Positions 35,909 through 44,588 of a stretch of 64,000 nt of DNA are shown here, piece by piece. The stretch lies in NCBI RefSeq assembly GCF_052116145.1, contig NZ_JBQKLQ010000006.1, forward strand, positions 137,099 to 201,098, read 5' to 3'. The notes under the pieces were generated by a model. That model was given only the letters and a program-made list of their open reading frames with translations, was not told the origin of the DNA and ran no database searches. The stretch's first letter is position 1; each line of letters begins with the position of its first letter. This stretch comes from Fundicoccus sp052116145. GTDB taxonomy: Bacteria; Bacillota; Bacilli; Lactobacillales; Aerococcaceae. Made by a program: the position numbers and the translations under genes.

Positions 35909-36329
35909 ATGGAAAAGACAAACTTATCCATCGAAGATTACGTACAGACCCTCGATTCGAAACACCAAGTTGTAATAAAAACTTTAGTTGATTTAGTCCA
36001 CCAAGTAGCACCAAAAACTACGCACTCCGTTTGGAGTGGTATCTTTTGGGGTGGTAGTGAACAAAATATCCTTGGTTTCGGCGAAATGGCATATCAAACA
36101 AAAAGTGGCGAAACTGGCACGTGGTTCAAATTTGGAATTGCTCGTCAAAAGAATTACTACAGTTTATATGTCCCTGCAATCAAAGAGGGGGCAATACATT
36201 GCCAAAGCCTACCATGATCAATTAGGGTAAGTAAAAGCAGGCGCTAGTAGCATCAGTTTTACTAAGCTCGAAAACGTGAACTTAGACACACTTGCTCAAT
36301 TAATCAAAGAAAGTTTAGCGGAAGACTAG
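35909..36329 (+). pseudogene. Frameshifted DUF1801 protein gene
   Basis: The first frame (35909-36217) gives MEKTNLSIEDYVQTLDSKHQ through KFGIARQKNYYSLYVPA, a DUF1801 (YdhG-like) domain. Near 36185, around a run of G (AGAGGGGGC), it leaves frame. Another frame continues GQYIAKAYHDQLG and then stops, and a third frame gives VKAGASSISFTKLENVNLD to a TAG at 36327-36329. So at least two frameshifts break the last third. A ribosome-like AAGGTGA precedes the ATG. The function of DUF1801 proteins is not established. The gene is probably inactive. Confidence 0.82.
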
Positions 36330-36883
36330 TTGATCTTCTTTCTCTTGCCTCTTAAAGACAGTGATTTTAAACAATGTTTGTGAGCATTAAATCTCTCTTC
36401 CATAAACACTATCTCTCGATTGTAAACTAGCTGAGTCAACTCTATATCAATCCAGATTGCTTTAATTAGCAGACAAAACAGTCAGAAACGGTGAGTCATC
36501 CAAAGTTTTTTCGTTTTTGACTGTTTTTGTGTAGGTAAACGATCCCAAATTTTGGATGATATTCGCTGATGCTAATCCATAAGTCACTCTATGTCCTAGA
36601 CTATCACATGAGAGGTTTCTACTGTGGATACTCTTATCTGAAATCCTTCGACTCTATTGTATTCACGTGAGCATCGAGTGTGTCAAGAAAATAGATTTTT
36701 CCTACTTGAGGCTGTTAGGCCTATCTGACTAGGCCTTATTCCTCCACAACACTTTCTCTGGTGACTGGTTTTTTTTGATTAAACACGACAATCGACTTCT
36801 AGTATTCTTCCTACTTGGCTATTCAAACCAACGCAACGCTTTCACTAAGTTCTTATAAGCTCCTAAAGCTGAAGCCGTTTACA
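36330..36883. other. Gene-poor stretch with an inverted repeat
   Basis: About 550 bases without a recognised gene. It contains an inverted repeat: ACAAAACAGTCAGAAACG (36473-36490) pairs with CGTTTTTGACTGTTTTTGT (36512-36530) around a 21-nt loop. This could be a terminator or a small remnant of a repeat element. Confidence 0.5.
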
Positions 36884-36912
36884 TTGTGATTGTATACATT
36901 CTTCAATATAAT
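36884..36912 (+). promoter_or_regulatory. Promoter of rclA
   Basis: TTGTGA at 36884-36889, a 17-nt spacer and TATAAT at 36907-36912; the gene begins at 36949. ATTGTATACATT overlaps the spacer and could bind a regulator. Confidence 0.75.
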
Positions 36913-36948
36913 AATAATAGTGAAATATTATAATAAGGATGTGACCAG

Positions 36949-38271
36949 ATGAAGACATATGATTTAATCGTCATTGGTTTTGGAAAAGCCGGAAAAACAC
37001 TCGCGAAAGACTTCGCCTTACAAGGCAAGAGGGTCGCACTCATCGAACAAAGCGCCCAAATGTATGGCGGGACATGTATTAACGTCGCATGTATTCCTAC
37101 AAAAACACTATTAATGGAAGGATTACGCTCTGGCTCTTTCTTACAAGCGATTAGTCGAAAATTTTCAGTCGTCAATACTTTAAATCAGAAAAATTTTGAT
37201 AATTTAAACACTTTAGACAATGTCGATATTTATACACATTACGCTAAATTTAAAAACGACCATGAACTCCTCTTACTAGACTCCTCCCAGGAAATTATTG
37301 AGACGCTGACTGCCGACAGAATAGTCATCAACACTGGCTCACGGGCAAATATCCCAGACATTGAAGGGGTTAATGAGTCCCATCATTTGTTTGATTCTAC
37401 TGGGGTATTAAATTTGTCCCAACAGCCTCGTGAAATGCTGATTATTGGTGCTGGTTATATCGCTTTAGAATTTGCGACCATTTATCGATCCTTCGGTACA
37501 AAAGTCACTATTATCCACGATAAGGCTCATATTTTGCATCAGGAGGATCGTGAAATTGCTTCTGCTCTCTATGACAACTTGATAAAGCAAGGTATAAAGT
37601 TCATCGATGAAGCAGTGATCAATAAGTTTGAAGATCAAGGTAAGCAAACCATCGTCCACACTAATAGAGGCCAATTCACTGGTGATACTGTTCTTTTAGC
37701 AACGGGTCGGGTTCCTAATACTGATTTTGGACTTGAAGCGACATCTTTGAAAACTGGTGAAAAAGGCGAACTATTGGTTAATCAGCATTTACAAACTTCT
37801 GTTGACCATATTTATGCTGTTGGAGATGTCAAAGGCGGGCCTCAATTCACTTACATTTCTTTAGATGATTATCGGATCGTCAAAAGCCATCTACTCGGTG
37901 ATGGAGCTAAAACGACAGAAACACGTGGTTTAGTCCCTTATACACTTTTTGTTGATCCTCCCCTATCTAGAATCGGCATGACCGCAAGTCAGGCCAAAAA
38001 AGCTGGTCACAATATACTGGAAGGCAGCGTGCCTGTTTCAAGTATGCCAAGACACTTTATTAACAATGATGACCGCGGTTTATTCAAGGCAGTCGTAGAT
38101 GCGGATACTCAAGAGATTTTGGGTGCCAGTTTATATGGGCACTCGTCTGAAGAATTAATCAACATAATTAAGACAGTAACTGATTATCAACTTCCTTATA
38201 GCACCCTACGTGATCAAATTTTCACCCATCCTACCATGGCTGAATCTTTCAATGATTTATTTAATCTCTAA
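36949..38271 (+). CDS. rclA: RclA/Har-type flavin disulfide reductase (hypothiocyanous acid reductase)
   Basis: 440 residues, a class I pyridine nucleotide-disulfide oxidoreductase close to E. coli RclA and the streptococcal hypothiocyanous acid reductase. These enzymes use NAD(P)H to detoxify reactive chlorine or thiocyanate species. The start IVIGFGKAGKTLAKDFALQG, the active disulfide Cys43/Cys48 in GGTCINVACIPTKTL, the NAD loop IIGAGYIALEFA, and FTYISLDDYRIV with LRDQIFTHPTMAESFNDLF agree with RclA along the whole length. It has its own promoter and stands alone. It fits an oral or mucosal life with host peroxidases, and an H2O2-making lactate oxidase lies 13 kb away. Confidence 0.92.
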   Translation: MKTYDLIVIGFGKAGKTLAKDFALQGKRVALIEQSAQMYGGTCINVACIPTKTLLMEGLRSGSFLQAISRKFSVVNTLNQKNFDNLNTLDNVDIYTHYAKFKNDHELLLLDSSQEIIETLTADRIVINTGSRANIPDIEGVNESHHLFDSTGVLNLSQQPREMLIIGAGYIALEFATIYRSFGTKVTIIHDKAHILHQEDREIASALYDNLIKQGIKFIDEAVINKFEDQGKQTIVHTNRGQFTGDTVLLATGRVPNTDFGLEATSLKTGEKGELLVNQHLQTSVDHIYAVGDVKGGPQFTYISLDDYRIVKSHLLGDGAKTTETRGLVPYTLFVDPPLSRIGMTASQAKKAGHNILEGSVPVSSMPRHFINNDDRGLFKAVVDADTQEILGASLYGHSSEELINIIKTVTDYQLPYSTLRDQIFTHPTMAESFNDLFNL

Positions 38272-38275
38272 GCAA

Positions 38276-38323
38276 ACAACAACCAGTATGTCTGCTGACA
38301 ACAGCTAACATATTGGTTGTTTG
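38276..38323. terminator. Bidirectional terminator between rclA and the amino acid importer
   Basis: AACAACCAGTATG (38278-38290) pairs with CATATTGGTTGTT (38309-38321); a nested CTGCTG-ACAA-CAGC stem lies in the loop. It lies between convergent genes. Confidence 0.75.
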
Positions 38324-38331
38324 ACTTTTAA

Positions 38332-38997
38332 TTATTTCGTATGGACCCAGCTTTTTTCTAGATAGCGGGAGAATGACGAAATAGAGAAATTTATTATAAA
38401 ATAAATTAAGGCTAATAAAGCATAAAGCATGAACACTTGAGTGGTCGTCGCATAGCGACCCATTAAAATATTCGCTTTACCCAGTAGTTCTTGTAGGGCA
38501 AGTACTGAATACAAGAAACTCGTGTCTTTAATAACCGTAACAAACTGAGAAATAATAGAGGGCAACATGTTTCTGAAGGCCTGTGGCAAGACAATATGCC
38601 ACATCACTTGATAACTTTTTAAACCTTGTGACTCTGCAGCTTCTACTTCTCCAGTATTGACACTGTTTAAGCCTCCACGAATAATCTCAGCCATGGCTGC
38701 GGTCGTAAAGACGGTAAAGCTCACGATTCCTGCTTCAACTGATTTTAATTTAAAAATCAAAAAGATAACAAAAATCCAGAGAATATTCGGTACATTTCGA
38801 ACAATTTCAATATAAATAATAGCAAGCCATTTTAAAATTGATTTAGAACGCGCTCGCCAGATCGCTAAAATCGTTCCAAAGACGGTACTTAAAACAATCG
38901 CAACGAAAGAAATGTATAGGGTTAGCCCTAAGCCATCTAATAAAAACTTCATATTATTGTAAGTAAATATTTGCATTGCTTGTTCTTGAAAACTCAT
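38332..38997 (-). CDS. Polar amino acid ABC importer, permease 2
   Basis: 221 residues, five membrane helices of the His/Glu/Gln/Arg permease type. The coupling loop contains EAAESQGLKSYQVMWHIVLP, a standard EAA motif. The start at 38997 has GGAGATAGACG upstream. It forms the channel with the permease encoded just before it (14-nt gap). It is the last gene of a four-gene unit ordered ATPase, binding protein, permease, permease, the same order as Bacillus glnQHMP. Confidence 0.92.
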   Translation of the reverse strand: MSFQEQAMQIFTYNNMKFLLDGLGLTLYISFVAIVLSTVFGTILAIWRARSKSILKWLAIIYIEIVRNVPNILWIFVIFLIFKLKSVEAGIVSFTVFTTAAMAEIIRGGLNSVNTGEVEAAESQGLKSYQVMWHIVLPQAFRNMLPSIISQFVTVIKDTSFLYSVLALQELLGKANILMGRYATTTQVFMLYALLALIYFIINFSISSFSRYLEKSWVHTK

Positions 38998-39011
38998 CGT
39001 CTATCTCCTTC

Positions 39012-39719
39012 CTAGCGCGCATACGCTTTTTTATTCTTTTCCTCTAATCGTGTGGCTAACATCGTTAGAGGGAAACAGAGAATAAAGTATAGAAGCGCCG
39101 CAAAAGCAAAGGCTGGTACATAATGTAAGTTTTGCGATGACCAACTATTCGCTCTAAACATAATATCCGCTCCGGAAATAATCGCGACGGTCGACGTGTT
39201 TTTAATCAAGTTAACCACTTGGTTTGTTAAAGGTGGCAGAATAATACGGAAGGCTTGTGGCAGGATAATATGACGCATTGCCCCCCAATAAGTAAACCCT
39301 TGCGAAAAGCCAGCTTCCAGCTGTCCTTTAGGAACCGACTGAATGCCTGAACGAATAACTTCCGCAATATAAGCACTCGTATAAATCCCAACACAAAGAA
39401 TCCCGATTGTATAAGTATCTAAGACAACGCCAACCATCGGTAGGCCATAATAGACGAAAAACACCTGTATCAATAGAGGCGTATTTTGAAAAAACTCAAC
39501 AAAAATTCTGGTTAAGATGGTTAATAATTTATTGCGTGAGCTCGAAACAATTCCCACGAGAGTTCCTAGTATCAACGCAAGAATGAGGGCTCCAACCGCA
39601 AGCCCAATGGTATAGAGAAATGAGTCAAAGAAAAGAGGCAGGTCTTCAAAGAGCGCTGCCCATCTTCTCAATGCAAAAGGTCCTTCTTCTAACCACGAGA
39701 TAGCTGCCATTAATGACAT
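39012..39719 (-). CDS. Polar amino acid ABC importer, permease 1
   Basis: 235 residues with about five membrane helices. The EAA coupling segment is KGQLEAGFSQGFTYWGAMRH followed by IILPQAFRIILPPLTNQ. An amphipathic N-terminus precedes the first helix. It follows the binding-protein gene by 53 nt and pairs with the downstream permease. Confidence 0.92.
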   Translation of the reverse strand: MSLMAAISWLEEGPFALRRWAALFEDLPLFFDSFLYTIGLAVGALILALILGTLVGIVSSSRNKLLTILTRIFVEFFQNTPLLIQVFFVYYGLPMVGVVLDTYTIGILCVGIYTSAYIAEVIRSGIQSVPKGQLEAGFSQGFTYWGAMRHIILPQAFRIILPPLTNQVVNLIKNTSTVAIISGADIMFRANSWSSQNLHYVPAFAFAALLYFILCFPLTMLATRLEEKNKKAYAR

Positions 39720-39772
39720 TGTTTATTCCTCCTCGTGTTTTTTTACGATAATCTTTTAGCCAGCCTAGCGAT

Positions 39773-40579
39773 TTAGTCTAAACCGTGCGCTGTTTTCATT
39801 TCAGCTAAAGAACCATCTTCTTCCCACTCTGCTAATAAAGCATTTAAGTAGTCATTTAAATCTTTATTATCTAATTTAGTTGTCACACCATATTCTTGTG
39901 GTGCAAAACCAACTTCCAAGATTTCAGTTTGGTCATCCACATAACCGGCTAAGATTGATTTATCCACGGCAAACGCATCAATACGATTTGCTGTTAAAGC
40001 AGCTTTTAACTCTGGATATGTTCCATACTCGCTGAAGTTGAAGCTTAAGTCATCTTTAGCACCTTCTTCTTCAATTTTCGCTTGAGTAGTTGATGTTTGA
40101 GATACGCCGATGTTTTTACCAGCTAAACTTGCTAAATCTGTATAACCATCTGCTGTTTTCACTAAGAAACCAACTTCATCAGTATAATATGGTTCTGTAA
40201 AGTTATAGGTTTCTTTACGTTCTTCTGTAATCGTAAAGGTCGCAATAATCATATCCACTTCACCATTGTCTAATAAAGGACCTCTAGTTTTAGCGGTGAC
40301 ACCAGTAAATTCTACGTTATCCGCACTCCCTGTAATTTCTTCAGCAATTTTACGGGCTAAATCAATTTCGAAACCTTCGTGATCATTTGTATCTGGACTA
40401 AAGAATCCAAAGCCAGGAACATCTTCTTTAACCCCCACTTTTAGAACACCCGCATCTTTAATTGCTTGAACGCCAGCCGGTAAATCATCTTGTGCTAAGG
40501 CAGTAGCAGGTGCTAAAGCAACCAAGCCAGTTAAGGCCGTGGCAGTTAAAACAGTTAATAATTTCTTCCAGTTTTTCAT
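39773..40579 (-). CDS. Polar amino acid ABC importer, family 3 solute-binding protein (non-lipidated)
   Basis: 268 residues, most like glutamate/glutamine/aspartate binding proteins. The signal peptide covers residues 1-29 and ends ALA-QD. The mature chain has GVLKVGVKEDVPGFGF, GFEIDLARKIAEEI (the amino acid binding signature), AKTRGPLLDNGEVDMIIATF with the usual Arg that binds the alpha-carboxylate, and the C-terminal lobe AVDKSILAGY. As in the peptide-binding protein at 16579, there is no cysteine after the hydrophobic core, so the normal lipoprotein anchor of Gram-positive binding proteins is absent. Confidence 0.93.
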   Translation of the reverse strand: MKNWKKLLTVLTATALTGLVALAPATALAQDDLPAGVQAIKDAGVLKVGVKEDVPGFGFFSPDTNDHEGFEIDLARKIAEEITGSADNVEFTGVTAKTRGPLLDNGEVDMIIATFTITEERKETYNFTEPYYTDEVGFLVKTADGYTDLASLAGKNIGVSQTSTTQAKIEEEGAKDDLSFNFSEYGTYPELKAALTANRIDAFAVDKSILAGYVDDQTEILEVGFAPQEYGVTTKLDNKDLNDYLNALLAEWEEDGSLAEMKTAHGLD

Positions 40580-40644
40580 AAATAAAATCTCCTTTTAATA
40601 AAATATTTTCTATAACAAATCTATAACAAAATAGGACTTTAAGT

Positions 40645-41373
40645 TTAATTGACAATAATTTTACTTAAGAAATCTTTAGCTCTCTGGTTTTGAGTATTCG
40701 TAAAGAAGTCTTCAGGAGGTCCTTGTTCGACAATGACACCTTGATCCATAAAAATAACACGATCGGCCACTTTTCGAGCAAAGCCCATTTCGTGAGTCAC
40801 AACAACCATTGTAATATTCAACTCAGATAACTTTGTCATAACATCTAACACCTCTTGAATCGTTTCTGGATCAAGAGCTGAGGTAGGTTCATCAAATAAA
40901 ATGACTTCGGGATGCATGTTTAAAGCTCTCGCAATCGCAACACGTTGCTGCTGACCACCAGATAGTTGTGCTGGATAGGCATTTGCCTTATCCTCAATCC
41001 CAACTTTCTTCAAATATTCCATACCCGAACGAATGGCTTCTGCTTTTTTAACTTTCAATACATTGATGGGAGCTAGTGTGACATTCTCTAAAATGGTCTT
41101 ATGTGAATACAAATTAAAATTCTGAAAAACCATCGCAACCTTCTGTCGCACCTTCAGAATGGGGACCTTCTTATCCGTTAAATCAAACCCATTCACTTGT
41201 GCCGTCCCACTTGAAATATCCTCCAAACGGTTCATACAACGGATGAGTGTACTCTTACCGGACCCCGAGGGACCAATAATTACTACCTTCTCTCCTTCTT
41301 CTATGTCTAGAGAGATATTCTGCAATACATGGTGATCGCCAAAGAATTTATTGACGTTTTCCATATGAATCAT
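40645..41373 (-). CDS. Polar amino acid ABC importer, ATP-binding protein (GlnQ-like)
   Basis: 242 residues. It contains Walker A GPSGSGKST, MVFQNFNLYSHKTILENV (Q-loop and the typical polar amino acid transporter segment), signature LSGGQQQRVAIARAL, Walker B VILFDEPTSALDPE and switch histidine VVVTHEMGFA. The length and the CMNRLEDISSGTAQVNG stretch are standard for GlnQ/GltL proteins. It is the first gene of the unit; AAAGGATG precedes the start. Glutamate, glutamine or aspartate are likely substrates. Confidence 0.94.
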   Translation of the reverse strand: MIHMENVNKFFGDHHVLQNISLDIEEGEKVVIIGPSGSGKSTLIRCMNRLEDISSGTAQVNGFDLTDKKVPILKVRQKVAMVFQNFNLYSHKTILENVTLAPINVLKVKKAEAIRSGMEYLKKVGIEDKANAYPAQLSGGQQQRVAIARALNMHPEVILFDEPTSALDPETIQEVLDVMTKLSELNITMVVVTHEMGFARKVADRVIFMDQGVIVEQGPPEDFFTNTQNQRAKDFLSKIIVN

Positions 41374-41843
41374 TTATTCACATCCTTTCAAAGGAACCAA
41401 ATTGAATTCCTATATTGAAGATTATCAGAATTAATGAGTAAAATCTAGTGCAATCTTCACTTTAATTTAATGTTATCGCAAATATTTTATAATAAATTAA
41501 TAATCAATTACTAATTCTACTTTACGAACTTTGTCACATTACCTCACATAAACTGAGAACTTTCATTATTTAGAAGTATTTAACTCGATTATCCAAAAGC
41601 CTATTTATCAAGCCTCTTCACTCTTCTTCAAGAATCTTCTGATTCTAACTGCTTCGAAATCGAACTTCTATTTAACACTATTCTTCCATTTTCAAGAGTT
41701 TTATGTAATCTGGATCTTTTTATTATTTTATAAAAAATAAATTGTAAATTTTTCATTAAGAAGGCTAAAAAAATAACTCAAAAACTCCTTTAAAAGGAAT
41801 TTCCAAGTTAAATTATCATTAGCTGTCTGGCTCTCAGCATTAT
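41374..41843. other. AT-rich intergenic region upstream of the amino acid importer
   Basis: About 470 very AT-rich bases between two leftward genes. It must carry the importer promoter and perhaps the YitT-gene terminator (AACTCCTTT-AAAAGGAATTT near 41780-41802 is weak). No coding region was found. Confidence 0.35.
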
Positions 41844-42719
41844 TTAAGCGTTGTGTGTCACATCTTCTTCATTTAGATAAAATGTAAAGCCTTCACCAAT
41901 TACTTGTTGAACATCCGTTATGATTACGAACGCATGAGGATCGAGTTCATAAATAATATTCTGAACATTAATTAATTGGTGACGATTGATCACGATATAT
42001 AGGATTTGATGTGGTTCTTTAGAATAATATCCTTTTCCATCTAAAATCGTAATCCCACGATCGACTTTCTTTTGAATTTTGGCAGCAATTTCTTGATGCT
42101 TCTTAGAGATAATCGTAATCGATTTTTTAGGATTGAACCCTTCAATGACAAAGTTCAAGACTTTCGACATTACATACAGCATCACTAATGTCAGGACGCT
42201 CCTCTCGAGTCCGATTTGTAAACTTAAAGGAATCACTACTAGAATATCAATTAGCAGTAAGCCAGCCGAAATACCAACGCCTAAATATTTTTTCATAATC
42301 CAAGCAATAATTTCCGTCCCGCCAGTCGTACCTCCTCCTAAGGAGACAATCCCAATCGCAATCCCACTCGTCACACCGGCTGCAATTGGCGCCACCAAAG
42401 AGTTTGACGAAACAAACACGACGTCAGCTGTATACTCCAAGGCAATCGACATAACGAACATCGAAACGATTGTATAAAAAATTTGCCGTCTTTCTAAATG
42501 CCGCCAGCCGATGACTAATAATAAGGCATTTAGGATAAAACTTACTATAGAAGGGTTCCAACCCATCCAGTAGTAAATAATCAACGTCATCCCGGTTGCG
42601 CCACCTTCACCCAAGGTATTGGGAATTACCAACGCATTAACTGTCAGCGCATATAGAAACGTCCCTAATATGACCATCAGAACGGAAATCCACGTGTCTT
42701 TCCTTTTCAGAAACTGCAT
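41844..42719 (-). CDS. YitT-family membrane protein
   Basis: 291 residues from the ATG at 42719, after AAAGGGTGAG; upstream in-frame codons are not supported. About six membrane helices cover residues 1-210: VLMVILGTFLYALTVNAL, IPNTLGEGGATGMTLI and SLGGGTTGGTEIIAWIM are family hallmarks. A cytoplasmic DUF2179 domain follows with SKKHQEIAAKIQKKVDRGIT, LDGKGYYSKEPHQIL and a final ITDVQQVIGEGF. YitT proteins are very common in Firmicutes; their transport or regulatory role is not settled. Confidence 0.9.
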   Translation of the reverse strand: MQFLKRKDTWISVLMVILGTFLYALTVNALVIPNTLGEGGATGMTLIIYYWMGWNPSIVSFILNALLLVIGWRHLERRQIFYTIVSMFVMSIALEYTADVVFVSSNSLVAPIAAGVTSGIAIGIVSLGGGTTGGTEIIAWIMKKYLGVGISAGLLLIDILVVIPLSLQIGLERSVLTLVMLYVMSKVLNFVIEGFNPKKSITIISKKHQEIAAKIQKKVDRGITILDGKGYYSKEPHQILYIVINRHQLINVQNIIYELDPHAFVIITDVQQVIGEGFTFYLNEEDVTHNA

Positions 42720-43080
42720 AAAACTCACCCTTTCGTTTTCTACCTCATTATTATACACGTCTATCAGTATATTTACACAGATACAAAGTAAGAATTATAT
42801 GACACCATAAATCTCTTTCTTGCTGCAGGAGTGTCTGTTACCGGAAGTGAATTTTCTATCAAGCTGTACCAATTTGATAATCCGCACTATAATAAGACGA
42901 CTCCATCCTTTCACGACCTTAGGATAAACCTACGACTCTCTTTGGAAAACAAGCACTTCCTTCCTAGTCTAGAAAATTTTAAGTCGTCACAATTACTGCC
43001 CGTTAAGAGAAAAGACCCTTCTATTCTCTTTATCCATAGTGAAAAAACTACCTTACGATGGAGTAATCATTTATATTCAG
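42720..43080. other. Intergenic region before the tandem repeat
   Basis: About 360 bases. It includes the likely YitT promoter (AT-rich around 42745-42800). The open frame reading rightward here has no ribosome site, family similarity or normal composition and is not annotated. Confidence 0.35.
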
Positions 43081-43416
43081 CACGTGTCATATAAATGACA
43101 CGGCGTCCAGAGGTTCGCGGAATACGTGTCACCTAGATGACACGGCGTCTTGGGGTCATTCCGCAGGTATTTTCAATTTTACGGGCTTAAAAAGCAACAA
43201 ATACAGTGATTATTTATCGAAGATGTGCCAACCAGCACGTGTCATATAGATGACACGGCGTCTAGACACTCACACAATACGTGTCACCTACATGACACGG
43301 CGTCTTGGGGTCATTCCGCAGGTATTTTCAATTTTACGGGCTTAAAAAGCAACAAATACAGTGATTATTTATCGAAGATGTGCCAAACAGCACGTGTCAT
43401 ATAGATGACACGGCGT
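43081..43416. repeat. 155-bp-period tandem repeat with five GTGTCA-N6-TGACAC hairpins
   Basis: Five copies of CGTGTCA-N6-TGACACG, each followed by GCGTC, lie at 43083-43102, 43125-43144, 43238-43257, 43280-43299 and 43393-43412. Copies 1, 3 and 5 are exactly 155 bp apart, as are copies 2 and 4. The 93-nt gap between copies 2-3 and 4-5 is nearly identical, with one A/C change near the end. The 22-nt gap between 1-2 and 3-4 has kept its length but diverged strongly. It lies between the isocitrate dehydrogenase terminator and the YitT gene. No protein reads through it sensibly. Confidence 0.9.
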
Positions 43417-43463
43417 CTTTAACTTTAAGGATGATTCTGTTAATCAGCGCGATTATCCTACGC

Positions 43464-43530
43464 TAACAAAAAAAGGCTCTATTTAAAGAACCAGAACTTT
43501 CATAAGTTCTCAGTCTCTAAACAGAGTCTT
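43464..43530 (-). terminator. Terminator of the citrate transporter-isocitrate dehydrogenase unit
   Basis: Minus strand: GACTCTGTTTAGAGA pairs with TTCTTTAAATAGAGCC around an inner perfect AGAACTT/AAGTTCT stem, followed by TTTTTTT. Confidence 0.88.
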
Positions 43531-43544
43531 AGCTATTTACGTCA

Positions 43545-44540
43545 TTAGTTCAGTGCTTCAATTATTTTCGCAGTGAAGTCTTTTGTTCCAACTGTTCCAC
43601 CTAAATCGCGGGTGAAATTATTTGTATCTGATAGTACATTATTCAACGCTTTGCGAATGCGCTTAGCCGCCCCATGTTGGTCTAGGTGATCTAACATCAT
43701 ACACGCACTTAAAATCAATGCTGTAGGATTCGCTAAATCTTGACCCGCAATATCTGGTGCAGAACCATGAACTGCTTCAAAAACTGCCATATCATTCCCA
43801 AGGTTAGCGCCAGGGATAATGCCTAAACCACCCACCAAACCTGCCATCAGGTCAGATAGAATATCTCCGTATAAGTTTTCTGTCAAAATCACATCAAATT
43901 GTTGTGGATTGATTACTAATTGCATGGCCATATTATCGACCAATATCTCCGTAAACTCAATGCTTGGATATGCCTTTGAAACATCACGCGCAACTTCTAA
44001 AAATAAACCATCCGTTAACTTCATAATATTGGCTTTAGTGACGACAGTCACTTTCTTTCGGTTATTTGCTAAAGCGAACTCGAAAGCTTGTTCAGCAATT
44101 CTTGTGGACGCGCCACGCGTAATTACTTTAATACTGTGCATCTCGTCATCTGATATTCGTTTTTCTATCCCAGCGTATAAATCTTCCGTATTCTCTCGGA
44201 ATAACACTAAATCTAATCCCTCGAATAAAGAAGGAGTGTTCCCTACCGATTGAATTGGGCGAACATTGGCGAACAAATCATATTTTTTGCGCATCGATAC
44301 ATTGACACTACGGTAGCCTTTTCCAATAGGTGTCGTAATCGGGCCTTTAATTGCCACACGGTTGCGCTCTAAACTTTTGTAAACTGCCTCCGGCACTAAT
44401 TCTCCCACTTCTTTTAATACTGCTTCACCTGCATGAACAATATCCCATTCAATATTAGCGCCACTCGCATCAACCACTTGCATCATTGCTTGCGAGATTT
44501 CTTTACCTATCCCATCTCCTGGAATCATAGTTACACGCAT
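43545..44540 (-). CDS. NAD-type isocitrate dehydrogenase family protein
   Basis: 331 residues from the ATG at 44540, with AGGAGG 6 nt upstream. It is a beta-decarboxylating dehydrogenase of the IDH/IPMDH family. RSVNVSMR (77-84) keeps the Ser-x-Asn-x3-Arg pattern that binds the gamma-carboxylate of isocitrate and is absent from isopropylmalate enzymes. The cofactor segment GSAPDIAGQDLANP has Asp and Ile where NADP enzymes have Lys-Tyr, which indicates NAD+. ENTEDLYAGIE carries the catalytic Tyr. It follows the citrate-type transporter gene by 48 nt, so oxidation of an imported tricarboxylate is a reasonable role. A homologous malate or tartrate-type substrate is not excluded. Confidence 0.85.
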   Translation of the reverse strand: MRVTMIPGDGIGKEISQAMMQVVDASGANIEWDIVHAGEAVLKEVGELVPEAVYKSLERNRVAIKGPITTPIGKGYRSVNVSMRKKYDLFANVRPIQSVGNTPSLFEGLDLVLFRENTEDLYAGIEKRISDDEMHSIKVITRGASTRIAEQAFEFALANNRKKVTVVTKANIMKLTDGLFLEVARDVSKAYPSIEFTEILVDNMAMQLVINPQQFDVILTENLYGDILSDLMAGLVGGLGIIPGANLGNDMAVFEAVHGSAPDIAGQDLANPTALILSACMMLDHLDQHGAAKRIRKALNNVLSDTNNFTRDLGGTVGTKDFTAKIIEALN

Positions 44541-44588
44541 ATTCATCCTCCTAAAAATAATTGACTCTATAAAAAACACGTTAGTTTA

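Noticed and set aside
42831..43094. Rightward 87-codon open frame before the tandem repeat
   Set aside because: No ribosome site, low-complexity and basic composition, and it ends inside the first hairpin.
43083..43412. CRISPR-like appearance of the regular hairpins
   Set aside because: The repeated unit is a 20-25 bp palindrome at alternating gaps of 22 and 93 nt, and the longer gap is itself repeated. Spacers are not unique and no cas gene is near.
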